Counted from the stretch's first letter, positions 41,956 to 51,356 are shown. The stretch is 64,000 nucleotides of DNA from Nocardioides humi (GCF_006494775.1 NZ_CP041146.1:558001-622000); one strand, 5' to 3'. The notes: generated from the sequence alone by a model not told the origin. Made by a program: numbers and translations.

Positions 41956-43137
41956 TCAGTCGAGCTGCTCGGACTCCACGTCGAACCACTCCTGGTAGGC
42001 GCGGACCCGCTCGCGCAGCAGGCCCTCGTCGAGCCCGGTCTCGGCGAACCGGTAGCGCTGGAGGCTGCCTTCCTGGTCGCCCGGATGGGCGGCCAGGAAG
42101 GCGCACATCCGGGTCTCGGTCTCGGCCGTGAGCTCCCAGCCGAGGGCGTCGTAGATGCGGGCGACGGCGCCGACGAGGTCGTGCCGGATGTCCTGGTAGC
42201 GGATGTCGACGACCTGCCCCTCGGCGAAGAGCCCCTGCCGGCGGGCCTCGAGCGCGCGGTCGAGGCCGACGCAGATGTCCTCGCCGTACTGTCTCGCCAG
42301 CCGGGTCACCTCGAAGTGGTCGGTCGTCATCTCCCGCAGGCTGGCGCCGAGGGCGCTGATCGAGGCGATCACCTTCAGCGGGTCGCGGTGGTTCTGGATG
42401 ACGATCGCGTCGGGATACTCCGCCAGCAGCTCCGGCAGCGACCACAGGTGCGCCGGCGACTTGAGCAGCCAGCGCTCGCCGTGGCGCCCGGACTGCAGGT
42501 GCTGCAGGAACCTCCGGTGATAGCGGTACGCCGGCGCCATGCTCGTCTCGTGCAGCAGCCAGTGGTTGTACGCCGGCACCTCGAACTGCAGCGAGAGCTG
42601 CATCGAGCGCAGGTCGCCGGCCGTGATCCGCACGTCCTCCTGGGCCAGCTCGGCGCCGAGCTCGTGGAACGCGGCGAAGCCCGGGATGAACGAGTCCACC
42701 AGGTCGAACTGCGCCTGGCACTCGGCGATCCGCGGATCGGTCCGGTACGTCGCGGTGCGCGGCGGCGGGACCGGTCGCTCGACCTCCCACGACAGCGGGG
42801 CGCGGTGGGCGGGGTCCTGCGCCATCAGGTCGAGCAGGATCGTCGTGCCCGTGCGCGGCTGGCCGACGATGACGATCGGCCGGCGGATCTCCTGCTCGGC
42901 GACCTCCGGGTGCTCCGTGCGCCACCGCTCGATCCGCAGCCGGTTGGCGAGGTCGGCGACGACGCCGTCCTCGGCGACGCCGACGCCGATCTCGTTCAGC
43001 CGTGCCGACTCGGCGAGCGAGGCCAGGTAGACGTCGAGGCCCTCCTGCCAGGTGTCCGCGCCGAAGTCGTCGGCGCCGGCGGCCGCGATCGCGGCGTCGA
43101 CCAGCCGGTCCCGGCGCTGGACGGTGGTCTCGGTCAT
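41956..43137 (-). CDS. PAPS-type sulfotransferase family protein
   Basis: A 393-residue protein. The 5'-phosphosulfate loop is PIVIVGQPRTGTTILLDLM; the 3'-phosphate region is GERWLLKSPAHLWSLPELL and IVIQNHRDPLKVIAS. These match the actinobacterial sulfotransferase-3-like group, many of which have no known substrate. It is coupled by ATGA to the upstream TetR gene, so the pair forms an operon divergent from a quinone oxidoreductase. Confidence 0.88.
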   Translation of the reverse strand: MTETTVQRRDRLVDAAIAAAGADDFGADTWQEGLDVYLASLAESARLNEIGVGVAEDGVVADLANRLRIERWRTEHPEVAEQEIRRPIVIVGQPRTGTTILLDLMAQDPAHRAPLSWEVERPVPPPRTATYRTDPRIAECQAQFDLVDSFIPGFAAFHELGAELAQEDVRITAGDLRSMQLSLQFEVPAYNHWLLHETSMAPAYRYHRRFLQHLQSGRHGERWLLKSPAHLWSLPELLAEYPDAIVIQNHRDPLKVIASISALGASLREMTTDHFEVTRLARQYGEDICVGLDRALEARRQGLFAEGQVVDIRYQDIRHDLVGAVARIYDALGWELTAETETRMCAFLAAHPGDQEGSLQRYRFAETGLDEGLLRERVRAYQEWFDVESEQLD

Positions 43138-43775
43138 CTCGTCCTCCTGGGTGCGGCGCCCGGTCGGCCGCCGGGGGCGCCGGCGGGCAGCTCGACGGCG
43201 GCGAGGTGCTCCTGGATCAGCGCGGGCAGGTCGCCCTCGGCACCGTCGGCGAGCCAGGCGTCGCAGGCGAGCCGGGCCGCGGCCATGGTGAGCGCCCCGA
43301 GCATGCGTGGGCGGGGATCGCCGGGTCGCAGGCCGGCGAACCGGGGCGCGACCGCGTCGGCGACGGCTATCTCCCAGTCGACGTACAGGTGGAGGGTCCA
43401 GGCGAGCATCGCCGCCGACTCTCGGCTGAGCGCGGCCTGCTCGGCGAACATCTCCCGCCGGTCGGCGAAGTCCTCCCCCAGCGCGGCGTAGGCCACTCGC
43501 ACGGCGTCGAGCGGCCCGAGCGCGGGATCGACGCCGGCCAGCACCTCGGCGAGGACGTAGGCGCCGGCGCCGGAGAGCCCGGTCGCGATCGCGAGCTCCT
43601 TGCTGTCGAAGTACCGGAAGAAGGTCGCCCGCCCCACCCCGGCCGCGGCGGCGATGTCGTCGGCCGTGGTCGCCGCGATCCCCTGCTCGCTCGCCAGCCG
43701 CGCGGCGGCGTCCGCGATCCGCTCCCGGACCTCGGCGCGCCTGCGGGCGCGGACGCCGGTCTGCTGGACAGCCAT
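43134..43775 (-). CDS. TetR-family regulator
   Basis: A 213-residue protein starting at ATG 43775. The helix-turn-helix is GIAATTADDIAAAAGVGRATF then FRYFDSKELAIATG. It lies upstream of, and overlaps, the sulfotransferase gene and is divergent from the oxidoreductase at 43830. A dyad lies 12 bases before its start. It probably regulates both directions. Confidence 0.9.
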   Translation of the reverse strand: MAVQQTGVRARRRAEVRERIADAAARLASEQGIAATTADDIAAAAGVGRATFFRYFDSKELAIATGLSGAGAYVLAEVLAGVDPALGPLDAVRVAYAALGEDFADRREMFAEQAALSRESAAMLAWTLHLYVDWEIAVADAVAPRFAGLRPGDPRPRMLGALTMAAARLACDAWLADGAEGDLPALIQEHLAAVELPAGAPGGRPGAAPRRTR

Positions 43776-43786
43776 GGCCCCAAAGA

Positions 43787-43801
43787 TGATACTAAGTCTC
43801 A
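43787..43801. promoter_or_regulatory. 15-bp dyad, probable TetR operator
   Basis: TGATACTAAGTCTCA fits TGAnACTnAGTnTCA, a symmetric site with all paired defined positions matching. It lies between the TetR start (43775) and the oxidoreductase start (43830). Confidence 0.65.
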
Positions 43802-43829
43802 CATTTGTCCAGGGTCGGCGGGAGATCCG

Positions 43830-44915
43830 ATGCGCGCACTGCAGGTGAACCGGCACGGCGAGCCGCGGGACGTGCTCTCCGTCAACGACGTCGCGCCGCC
43901 GGAGCCGGGCGACGGCGAGGTGCTGGTCCGGGTCGCGGCCGGCGCCCTCAACTTCAACGACATCCTGCGCTGCCGCGGCGGGCTGGTCTCGGTGCCGCAG
44001 GAGCCGCCGTTCACCCTCGGCATGGACGTGTGCGGCACGGTCGAGGCGGCCGGCGCGGGCGCCGAGGACCGGATCGGCCAGCGGGTCGTCGCGGTGTCGA
44101 AGGACGCCTACGGCGGGCTCGCGGAGTGGACTACCGCCCCGGCCGCCGGCGTCTTCGCCGCGCCGCCCGAGCTCGACGACATCGCCGCGGCCGCCTTCCT
44201 GCTGCCCTTCCACACCACCTACCTCGCCCTGCACACGCGGGCACGCCTGCAGGCCGGCGAGACCCTGCTCGTGCACGCCGGCGCGAGCGGTCTGGGCACC
44301 GCCGCGATCCAGCTCGGCGTGGCCGCCGGAGCGCGGGTGATCGCGACCGTCGGCTCGCCGGAGAAGGCCGAGGTCTGCCGTTCCCTGGGCGCCGACCTCG
44401 TCGTCGACCACACCCGGGAGGACTTCGCCGAGGCGGTCCTCGCGGCCACCGACGACCGCGGCGCCGAGGTCGTCTGCGATCTCGCCGGCGGCGACTTCGT
44501 CCAGCGCTCCTGGCAGTGCGTCGCCCGCGAGGGCCGCTACGTCCCCGTCGGCTTCAGCGACGACGACCAGAACGGCATGACCGGCCGTCCTCTCCGGCTC
44601 GCCTCGATCGGCAACTTCTCGATCGTGGGCGTGCTTGCCGCCTTCGTCGACGAGGTCGACCCCGGCCTGCGCCGCTTCGGCTTCAACCCGTTCACCCGCG
44701 CCGAGGGCGACCGCGTCCACGAGGCTCTCCGCGCCCTCGTCACCGACGGCCGGATCACCCCGTACGTCGGCCGGGTCGTCGACCTCGACGGCGCCGCTGC
44801 CGCCCTGGTCGACCACCAGGAGCGGCGCGCGATCGGCCGCACCGTCGTCCGCGTGGCCGCCGTCCCGGCCGCGCCCGACGCGGACTCCTCACCGGCACCG
44901 GCGCCGCGGTCGTAG
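43830..44915 (+). CDS. NADPH:quinone oxidoreductase-like MDR protein
   Basis: A 361-residue zinc-free medium-chain dehydrogenase. NFNDILRCRGGL, FTLGMDVCGTVEAAGAGAED and the nucleotide motif LLVHAGASGLGTAAIQLG mark the quinone oxidoreductase group. It reduces quinones or enones with NADPH. It starts at ATG 43830 with GGAGATCC before it. It faces TetR/sulfotransferase and is probably controlled by that TetR. The Pro/Ala-rich C-terminus (PDADSSPAPAPRS) is an extension. Confidence 0.9.
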   Translation: MRALQVNRHGEPRDVLSVNDVAPPEPGDGEVLVRVAAGALNFNDILRCRGGLVSVPQEPPFTLGMDVCGTVEAAGAGAEDRIGQRVVAVSKDAYGGLAEWTTAPAAGVFAAPPELDDIAAAAFLLPFHTTYLALHTRARLQAGETLLVHAGASGLGTAAIQLGVAAGARVIATVGSPEKAEVCRSLGADLVVDHTREDFAEAVLAATDDRGAEVVCDLAGGDFVQRSWQCVAREGRYVPVGFSDDDQNGMTGRPLRLASIGNFSIVGVLAAFVDEVDPGLRRFGFNPFTRAEGDRVHEALRALVTDGRITPYVGRVVDLDGAAAALVDHQERRAIGRTVVRVAAVPAAPDADSSPAPAPRS

Positions 44916-44950
44916 CCGCGTCCCTCGGACGGACCGTTCCCCGGGAGGGC

Positions 44951-45850
44951 TCAGGACCCCTGGGCCCGGGCGACGGCGACCAGGTCGGCGGCGACGCCGG
45001 TCAGCCGCCGGGGCCCGGTCCACACGGCCCTGAGCTCACGGCCGAGGTCGAGGTCGAGCGGCACCTCGAGCAGGGTGCCGGCGGCCAGGGCGTCCGCGAC
45101 CGACAGCCGGCTCAGCACGGCGGGTCCGGCGCCGGCCTGCACCGCCACGCGTACGGCGGCGTTGCTGCCGAGCTCCTGCAGCGTCGGGGCGGCGTGGCCG
45201 GTCCGAGCCACCAGCTCGTCGTCGAGGCGGACCCGGGTGCCCGAGCCCGGCTCGCGGGTGAGCAGCGGCGTCCGGGCCAGCTCGTCGGGCGTCACCCGCG
45301 TGCGCCGACGGGTCCACGGGTGGTCGGGGCCGACGACGAGGACCAGCTCGTCGGCGGCGACCACGGAGGTCCGCACCCCGCGCGGGGCGCGCGGCCCCTC
45401 GACGAAGCCGAGGTCGCACCTGCCGCCGAGGACGTCGGCCACCACCTCGGCGGTGTTGCGCACCTCGACCCGCACCGACAGCCCCGCGTGGGCGACGCGG
45501 AGCCCGGCGAGCCAGGCGGGCAGGAGGTGCTCGGCCACGGTCTGGCTCGCCGCCACGGCCAGCTCGCCACCGCCGGGTGTGGCGAGGGCCGCGGCACCGT
45601 CGAGGAGGGTGCGGCTGGCGGCGAGCACGTCGCGCGCCCAGTCGACGACGAGGAGACCGGCCGGCGTCAGGCGGGCGCCGGTGGTGGCACGCACGAGCAG
45701 CCCGACGCCGAGGGCCCGCTCCAGGCGCGCCAGCGACCGGCTCGCGTTGGGCTGCGCCATCCCGACCGACCGGGCGCCGGCACTGACGCTGCCGTGGTCG
45801 GCCACCGCCACCAGCAGCTCGAGCGCTGCCGTCTCCGGCCACTCCTCCAT
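44951..45850 (-). CDS. LysR-family regulator, YeiE-like, beside yeiH
   Basis: A 299-residue regulator. The helix-turn-helix is AALELLVAVADHGSVSAGAR then GMAQPNASRSLARLERALG. The effector domain shares DLGFVEGPRAPRGVR and LLTREPGSGTRVRL with the LysR at 28158, indicating paralogs. I choose the ATG at 45850 rather than 45871 because a perfect palindrome occupies 45848-45864. Position next to yeiH matches the YeiE/YeiH pairs seen in other bacteria, which respond to sulfite. Confidence 0.9.
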   Translation of the reverse strand: MEEWPETAALELLVAVADHGSVSAGARSVGMAQPNASRSLARLERALGVGLLVRATTGARLTPAGLLVVDWARDVLAASRTLLDGAAALATPGGGELAVAASQTVAEHLLPAWLAGLRVAHAGLSVRVEVRNTAEVVADVLGGRCDLGFVEGPRAPRGVRTSVVAADELVLVVGPDHPWTRRRTRVTPDELARTPLLTREPGSGTRVRLDDELVARTGHAAPTLQELGSNAAVRVAVQAGAGPAVLSRLSVADALAAGTLLEVPLDLDLGRELRAVWTGPRRLTGVAADLVAVARAQGS

Positions 45851-45864
45851 ATCCACAGGATATG
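45848..45864. promoter_or_regulatory. Perfect dyad CATATCC-ACA-GGATATG, probable LysR operator
   Basis: Seven-base arms with a three-base spacer, overlapping the regulator's start codon and 58 bases before the yeiH-like start. Binding here would both autoregulate the LysR gene and control yeiH. Confidence 0.7.
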
Positions 45865-45921
45865 CCTTCATGCCGGATCGACGGCTACTGCCGTCGCGCC
45901 CCGCGACCGAGGCTGGAGGGC

Positions 45922-46887
45922 GTGACCGTCGCCCACCGCCGTACCGGGGTCGCCTTCTGCCTGGCTCCCGCGCTCCTCGCGCTCGCCGTCGGACGGGCCC
46001 TGCCGGCCGCCAGCCCGCTGCTCGTCGCGATCGCGCTCGGGATGGTCGTCGCGGCGCTCGCTCCCCCGGGCCCGCGCCTGGCGCCCGGCATCGCGTTCAC
46101 CGCCCGCACCCTGCTCCGCGCGGGTGTCGTGCTCCTCGGCCTGCAGCTGTCGCTGCGGCAGGTCGGCGGCCTGGGCGCCGGGGTGCTGGCGCTGGTCGTG
46201 GTCGTCGTCGTGTCCGGCATCGCGGTCAGCCTCCTCGTCGGGCGGCTGCTCGGCCTGCCCTGGCACCAGCGGCTGCTGATCGGCTGCGGTTCCTCGATCT
46301 GCGGTGCCGCCGCCGTGGCCGCGGTCGACGGCGTGGTCGAGGCGGAGGAGCAGGACACCGCCTCGGCGGTCGCCCTGGTCGTGGTCTTCGGTACGGCGAT
46401 GATCGGCCTGGTCCCGCTCGCCGCCGCGGTGCTCGGCCTCGCCCCGGCCACGGCCGGCGTGTGGACCGGCGCCTCCGTGCACGAGGTCGCCCAGGTGGTC
46501 GCCGCCGGTGGCATCGTCGGGAGCAGCGCGCTCTCGGTCGCCGTCGTGGTCAAGCTCGGCCGGGTGCTCACCCTGGCCCCCGTGCTCGCCTGGATCTCCT
46601 GGCGCCGCCGGGCCGCTGGGGCCACCGGCCACCCGCTGGTGCCGGGCTTCGTGCTCGGGTTCGTGGCGCTGGTGCTGGTCCGCACCTGGACCCCACCGCC
46701 CGCCCGGCTCCTCGACGGCGCCGCGGCGGTCGAGACCCTGCTCCTCGCCGCCGCCATGTTCGCCCTCGGCTGCGGCGTGCGCCTCGACCGGCTGCGTGCG
46801 GCCGGCCGCGCACCCTTCGTGCTCGCCGCGGCCGCCACCGCCTGGGTCGGTGCCGTCGGGCTCGTCGGCGCGGTCCTCGTCACCTGA
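45922..46887 (+). CDS. YeiH-family putative sulfate/sulfite exporter
   Basis: A 321-residue membrane protein with about ten hydrophobic segments. Family blocks are VAIALGMVVAAL, GIAFTARTLLRAGVVLLGLQ, LIGCGSSICGAAAVAAVDGV and GVWTGASVHEVAQVVAAG. YeiH proteins are annotated as sulfate exporters and linked to sulfite tolerance; transport direction is not proven. GTG 45922 has GGAGGG upstream. It is divergent from the YeiE-like regulator. Confidence 0.9.
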   Translation: MTVAHRRTGVAFCLAPALLALAVGRALPAASPLLVAIALGMVVAALAPPGPRLAPGIAFTARTLLRAGVVLLGLQLSLRQVGGLGAGVLALVVVVVVSGIAVSLLVGRLLGLPWHQRLLIGCGSSICGAAAVAAVDGVVEAEEQDTASAVALVVVFGTAMIGLVPLAAAVLGLAPATAGVWTGASVHEVAQVVAAGGIVGSSALSVAVVVKLGRVLTLAPVLAWISWRRRAAGATGHPLVPGFVLGFVALVLVRTWTPPPARLLDGAAAVETLLLAAAMFALGCGVRLDRLRAAGRAPFVLAAAATAWVGAVGLVGAVLVT

Positions 46888-46943
46888 GTCCGCATGAGTG
46901 GTGGGCGATGCCGAGGGCAGCAGACCCTGACCGGAAGCCGCCG

Positions 46944-47252
46944 CTACGCGAGGACCAGCACCAGCGAGCCCACGCCGACCACTCCGGCCAGCACCGCGAC
47001 CAGCGCGGGCAGGCGCCCGTCGAGATCCCCGCGCAGCCCATTCACCGCACGCACCCGCGGGTGGCGGCGGGCCGCGAGGACGAGCGCGGCGACGCCCGCG
47101 GCGAGCGCCACGCCCAGGACGAGCAGGGCCGTGACGAGGTCGACGCCGACGAGGACCCGGGCGACGAGGAGGGCGAGGCCGAGCAGGGCGAGGACACTGC
47201 GCGACCAGGCCAGCCGGGTCCGCTCGGCCTGGGTGCCGGGGACACGGCTCAT
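46944..47252 (-). CDS. DUF202 membrane protein (second of a pair)
   Basis: A 102-residue protein with AERTRLAWSRSVLALLGLAL, the DUF202 signature, and three hydrophobic helices. Its ATG overlaps the stop of the other DUF202 gene. Such pairs are common in actinobacteria; the function is unknown. Confidence 0.85.
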   Translation of the reverse strand: MSRVPGTQAERTRLAWSRSVLALLGLALLVARVLVGVDLVTALLVLGVALAAGVAALVLAARRHPRVRAVNGLRGDLDGRLPALVAVLAGVVGVGSLVLVLA

Positions 47253-47611
47253 CGCACGGCCAACGTCAGTACGACGAGCGCGAGTCCGCCCGACGCCACG
47301 AGAGCCGCCAGCACCAGCGCGGCGGGCAGTCCCGGCAGCGGACGCGACTCGCGCAGGGCGCGCTCGTTGGCGGTCCACCGCAGCCAGGCGAGCACGCAGC
47401 CCGCGACGCCGGCGAGCACCAGCGCTGCGGCCAGCCAGCGGCGCGGGGTCTCGGGCAGGGCGCTGGCCAGCGAGTCCAGGGCCACGCCCGCCGCCATCAG
47501 GGCCAGGGCGGTGCGGATCCAGGCCAGGAAGGTGCGCTCGTTGGCGAAGGTGAAGCGGGGGTCGGGCTCGTCGCCGACGTCGTAGACACTGCGCGGCCGC
47601 CGGGCGGTCAC
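47249..47611 (-). CDS. DUF202 (YidH-like) membrane protein
   Basis: A 120-residue protein starting with GTG 47611 inside the upstream LysR stop. RFTFANERTFLAWIRTALAL is the YidH/DUF202 signature, followed by three helices. It overlaps genes on both sides (GTGA, ATGA), so it is co-translated with the LysR regulator at 47608 and the second DUF202 gene. Confidence 0.88.
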   Translation of the reverse strand: MTARRPRSVYDVGDEPDPRFTFANERTFLAWIRTALALMAAGVALDSLASALPETPRRWLAAALVLAGVAGCVLAWLRWTANERALRESRPLPGLPAALVLAALVASGGLALVVLTLAVR

Positions 47612-48513
47612 GGCTCCTCCCCCTCGGCACCGAAGGGCGCCATCTCGACGGCGAGGTCGACGAAGGCCCGGGCGGCGGGCGACAGCGGTCCCTCGCGGCG
47701 GACGATGCCGATGTCGTGGGCGACGGTCGGCGTGGTCCCGACGACGCGGGCACCGAGCCCGGCCGCCTCCTGGGCCATGTGCCGCGGCAGCAGCGAGGCC
47801 CCCACGCCGGCCGCGACCAGCTTGGGGATCGTCGCGCGGTAGATGGTCTCGACCGCGATCCGCGGCTCGGCGACGTTGGCGATCGCGAGCGCGTCGTCGA
47901 GCCGCTTGCGGGAGGCGGTGCCGGGCGGCGTCACGACGAGCGGCAACTCGCCGAGCAAGGACAGCTCGACCGGACCGGGTCCGGGGTCGGGACTGTCGGG
48001 CGGCAGCACGAGGTAGAACACCTGCTGCCCGAGCGCGATCGCCTGCAGCCCGGCGGTCGCGGACGGCAGCCGTACCACGCCGATCTCGCACTGCCCACCG
48101 CCGACGATCGCCGCCGCGCCGCCGGGGACGTCGCAGTCGGTGATCCGGACCCGGATCCCGGGATAGAGCTGGCTGAACCGGCCGAGCAGGGCGGTCAGCG
48201 GGTGCGCCGCGACGGTGGGGGTCGAGGCGATGTCGAGCGTGCCGTCGTACCCGCCCCGAACCTTCGCCACCGCCGCCCGGGCGACCGCGTGGTCGCGCAG
48301 CACCTGGCGGGCCGGGGCGAGCAGAGCCTCGCCGGCGGCGGTCAGCTTGACCTTGCGCCCGAGGCGGTGGAACAGGGTGACGCCGAGGTCCTTCTCCAGC
48401 GCGGCGATCGCCTGGGACAGCGACGGCTGGGTGACGTGGACGGCCTCCGACGCCCGCCCGAAGCCGCCGTGGTCGACCACGGCCACGAAGTACTCCAGCT
48501 GACGACGCTCCAT
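47608..48513 (-). CDS. LysR-family regulator of the sulfatase/ABC locus
   Basis: A 301-residue regulator with RQLEYFVAVVDHGGFGRASE and VTQPSLSQAIAALEKDLG as the helix-turn-helix, then VGVSLLP-like GVGASLLPRHMAQEAAG in the effector domain. The start is ATG 48513, 17 residues inside the longest frame, because the 'MERRQLEYFVAVV' beginning is typical. It is divergent from the binding-protein gene at 48751. Two matching 15-bp sites lie in the gap. It is probably a CysB/Cbl-like activator for sulfur or sulfonate use, or an inducer-responsive one. Confidence 0.92.
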   Translation of the reverse strand: MERRQLEYFVAVVDHGGFGRASEAVHVTQPSLSQAIAALEKDLGVTLFHRLGRKVKLTAAGEALLAPARQVLRDHAVARAAVAKVRGGYDGTLDIASTPTVAAHPLTALLGRFSQLYPGIRVRITDCDVPGGAAAIVGGGQCEIGVVRLPSATAGLQAIALGQQVFYLVLPPDSPDPGPGPVELSLLGELPLVVTPPGTASRKRLDDALAIANVAEPRIAVETIYRATIPKLVAAGVGASLLPRHMAQEAAGLGARVVGTTPTVAHDIGIVRREGPLSPAARAFVDLAVEMAPFGAEGEEP

Positions 48514-48535
48514 GCTTCCAGGATAGCTCGTTGAG

Positions 48536-48550
48536 ATAGGCAATGGCTAT
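48536..48550. promoter_or_regulatory. LysR site 1 (ATAGGCAATGGCTAT)
   Basis: A 15-bp near-palindrome 23 bases upstream of the LysR start. It follows the LysR T-N11-A form and closely resembles site 2 at 48632. Confidence 0.65.
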
Positions 48551-48631
48551 CAGGATCCGCAGGTCTCAGCCGCGAGACGTCGGCCCGACCCCCGACAATC
48601 ATCCGTCTCAGCGGAGACCTCCCCGAGACAC

Positions 48632-48646
48632 ATAGGCATTCCCTAT
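48632..48646. promoter_or_regulatory. LysR site 2 (ATAGGCATTCCCTAT)
   Basis: A 15-bp dyad with five-base arms, 105 bases before the binding-protein start and 82 bases past site 1. The shared ATAGGCA half and mirrored CTAT end suggest the same protein binds both. Confidence 0.7.
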
Positions 48647-48750
48647 CATTCGGGTACGAAGTTTCCATTGGACCCCTCGCTCCCGGCGCAGCACGCTGGT
48701 GTGACCTCGGATACACCGACCCGCTTCCCACGCCCACCCTTGGAGGACCC

Positions 48751-49752
48751 ATGAAGACCCTGCGCACAGGGCTCGTCGCCGCCACCGCATCGCTCGCCGT
48801 CGTCCTCGCCGGCTGCGGCGGCAGCGACGAGCGCACGACCGAGGACGGGCTCCAGGTCGTCACGGTCGCCTACACCCCGATCTACTCGGTCGGCGCGCTC
48901 CAGCTGGGCATCGACCAGGGCTTCTTCGAGGACGAGGGGCTGCGGATCGAGCTCCAGCAGGTCGCCAACCCGCCGAGCGGCATCGCGGCCGTGGCCGGCG
49001 ACGAGGTGGACTTCAACTACACGCCCTCCATCCCGTTCGTGAACGCCATCGCCAACGGCGTCCAGCTCGAGATCGTGGGCGCCGCCGACGGCTACGACGA
49101 GGGCACCAAGGCCTCCGTCGAGGCCGACCCGTCGCTCGCCCTCCAGCACGACGACAGCGGGGTCGTCGCCGCGAAGGGCTCCGGCATCGAGCGGGCCGCC
49201 GACCTCGAGGGCAAGACGGTCTCCGTCCCGGCCCGCGGCGCGCAGCTCGAGGTCACCATCGCCGCGGCGGTGAAGGCCGACGGCGGGGACCCGGCCAAGA
49301 TCGACTGGATCACGCTCGACTTCCCGAGCGCGGTGAGCTCCCTGCAGGCCGGGCGGATCGACGCGGCCGGCCTGGTCGTGCCGTTCATCGCGCAGGGCGA
49401 GCAGGCGGGCGGCACGCTGGTCCTCTCCCCCGGCCTGGAGTTCTTCGACGACGGCGCCGTCGGCCTGTGGGTGACCTCGGCGTCGCTCGCCACGGCCGAG
49501 CCCGCGGTGGTGAAGTCCTTCCAGGCCGCGGTCGAGAGGACCAACGAGTACGCCGCCGCGCACATCGAGGAGGCCCAGCAGGCGGCGGCGACCGTGCTCA
49601 AGACCGACCTCGCCGTCGTCCAGACCGGCTCGGTCCCGTCGTTCCCGGCGACGGTCGACCCCGCGGACGTCCAGTCGGTGATCGAGCGGATGAAGGAGCT
49701 CGGCTACCTGAAGAAGGACATCGACGCCGCCTCCCTCGTCTTCGGCGGCTGA
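48751..49752 (+). CDS. ABC importer substrate-binding lipoprotein (SsuA/TauA/NMT1-like)
   Basis: A 333-residue lipoprotein: signal with lipobox LAGC at residues 18-21, then VVTVAYTPIYSVGALQLGID and QGFFEDEGLRIELQQV. The SsuA/NMT1 layout continues with VDFNYTPSIPFVNAIANGV and VSVPARGAQLEVTIAAAV. Related proteins bind sulfonates, taurine, nitrate, thiamine precursors or aromatic acids; the ligand here is unknown. TTGGAGG precedes the ATG. It is first in an operon under the divergent LysR. Confidence 0.9.
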   Translation: MKTLRTGLVAATASLAVVLAGCGGSDERTTEDGLQVVTVAYTPIYSVGALQLGIDQGFFEDEGLRIELQQVANPPSGIAAVAGDEVDFNYTPSIPFVNAIANGVQLEIVGAADGYDEGTKASVEADPSLALQHDDSGVVAAKGSGIERAADLEGKTVSVPARGAQLEVTIAAAVKADGGDPAKIDWITLDFPSAVSSLQAGRIDAAGLVVPFIAQGEQAGGTLVLSPGLEFFDDGAVGLWVTSASLATAEPAVVKSFQAAVERTNEYAAAHIEEAQQAAATVLKTDLAVVQTGSVPSFPATVDPADVQSVIERMKELGYLKKDIDAASLVFGG

Positions 49753-49766
49753 CGGAGGCGCCGGCC

Positions 49767-50554
49767 ATGACCACCCTGCGACCCGGCACCGTCCGGCGGT
49801 ACGCCGTCGGCGCGGCCAGCATCGCGGTGACCGCCCTGCTGTGGCAGTGGGCGGTCACCGGCCCCTCGACGACAAGCCCCTGGCGAGCGTGCCGGCGATC
49901 CTCGGCCGGCTCCGCGAGTTCGCCGCCGACCCGGAGTTCTGGGTCTCCCTCGGCGAGACCTTCCGGGTCGCGGCGATCGGCCTGGCCATCTCCGTGGTGC
50001 TGGGCGTGGGCGCGGGCCTGCTCGTCGGCCAGTCCGACCTGGCCTACCGCAGCACCCGCGTGCTCGTGGAGTTCCTCAAGCCGATCCCGCCGATCGTGAT
50101 CCTCCCGCTGCTGGTGCTCGTGCTCGGGCCGACCGGCGACATGGGCATCTTCCTGGTGGCCTTCGGCGGCATGTTCCCGCTGATCACCCAGACCGCCCAC
50201 GGCGTCCACGACGTCGACCCGGTCGCCGCCGAGACCGCCCGCTCGTTCCGGCTCACCCGGTGGCAGCGGGTCCGCACCCTGGTCGCCCCGACGGCGCTGC
50301 CGTTCGTCGCGACCGGCGTACGGATCAGCGCCAGCGCCGCCCTGGTCATCGCGCTGGTGTCCGAGATCATCGGCGGCGCGCCCGGGCTCGGCAAGGACCT
50401 GGTGCTGGCCCAGACCACCGGCGACTACGCCGCGATCTACGCGCTGGTGGTGACCTTCGGCGTGCTCGGCGTGCTGATCAACGGCCTGCTCGCCGCCCTC
50501 GAGCGGCGTGCGCTCTTCTGGCACGCCTCGGTGCGGTCGGAGGTGACGGCATGA
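49767..50554 (+). CDS. ABC importer permease 1 (SsuC-like), frameshifted as given
   Basis: Begins at ATG 49767 with VRRYAVGAASIAVTALLWQW AVTGP (two adjacent pieces). It then switches frame to LDDKPLASVPAILGRLREF and runs to 50554. One more C in the C4 run at 49862-49865 gives an unbroken 262-residue permease. The rest has five or six helices and the coupling loop AAETARSFRLTRWQRVRT. It pairs with the 50551 permease, and the overlap is ATGA. Confidence 0.9.
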
Positions 50555-51324
50555 CGCGCCGGCTGTGGCTGGTGGCCCTCGAGCTGTGGCTGCCCGTCGT
50601 CGTGCTCGCCGGCTGGTGGGCGTGGTCCGCGGGCGCCGCGGAGCCCTTCTTCCCGCCGCTGCGCGACATCCTCGACCGGCTCCGCGAGATGTGGGTCTTC
50701 GACCAGTTCCTGAGCGACGTGGTCCCGAGCCTGCGCAATATGGCGATCGGCTTCGGCATCGCCAGCGTCGTCGGCGTCGCCGTGGGCCTGGTGCTGGCCC
50801 GGGTGCGCCTGCTGCGCGAGGCGCTCGAGCCGCTGATGCACTTCGTCCGCGCCACGCCCGGCGTCGCGCTGGTGCCGATCTTCATCCTGCTGCTCGGCTT
50901 CGGCCCGACCATGAAGATCTCGATCATCGCCACCGCGGCGGTGTTCCCGACGGTCATCGCGACCATGGACGGCGTCCGCAGTGCCGACCCGGTGCTGCTC
51001 GACATCTCCCGCGCCTACCAGCTCACCCGGCGGCAGCGGGTCACCCAGGTGCTCCTCCCCTCGGCCGGGCCGCAGATCTTCGCGGGCCTGCAGGTCAGCC
51101 TCCAGGTCGCGTTCGTGGTGATGATCGCCAGCGAGATGCTCGGCTCCACCGAGGGCATCGGCGCCCTCACCCTGCTCGCCCAGCAGAGCTTCGCGGTGAC
51201 CGACATGTGGTCCGGCATCGTCCTGCTCGGCCTGCTGGGCTATCTCGTCAACCTCCTCTTCCTCCTCGTCCGCAGCCGTGTCCTGCACTGGTACGACGGC
51301 GCCCGAAAGGCGGCCAAAGAATGA
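50551..51324 (+). CDS. ABC importer permease 2 (SsuC-like)
   Basis: A 257-residue permease with six helices and the coupling motif LLDISRAYQLTRRQRVTQVL. Its N-terminus (RRLWLVALELWLPVVVLAGW) is a membrane helix. Two different permeases here mean a heterodimeric channel, unlike the single-permease SsuABC/TauABC systems. Confidence 0.93.
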   Translation: MTRRLWLVALELWLPVVVLAGWWAWSAGAAEPFFPPLRDILDRLREMWVFDQFLSDVVPSLRNMAIGFGIASVVGVAVGLVLARVRLLREALEPLMHFVRATPGVALVPIFILLLGFGPTMKISIIATAAVFPTVIATMDGVRSADPVLLDISRAYQLTRRQRVTQVLLPSAGPQIFAGLQVSLQVAFVVMIASEMLGSTEGIGALTLLAQQSFAVTDMWSGIVLLGLLGYLVNLLFLLVRSRVLHWYDGARKAAKE

Positions 51325-51356
51325 TCACGACCACCCTCCCGACAGGAGCTCCGACG

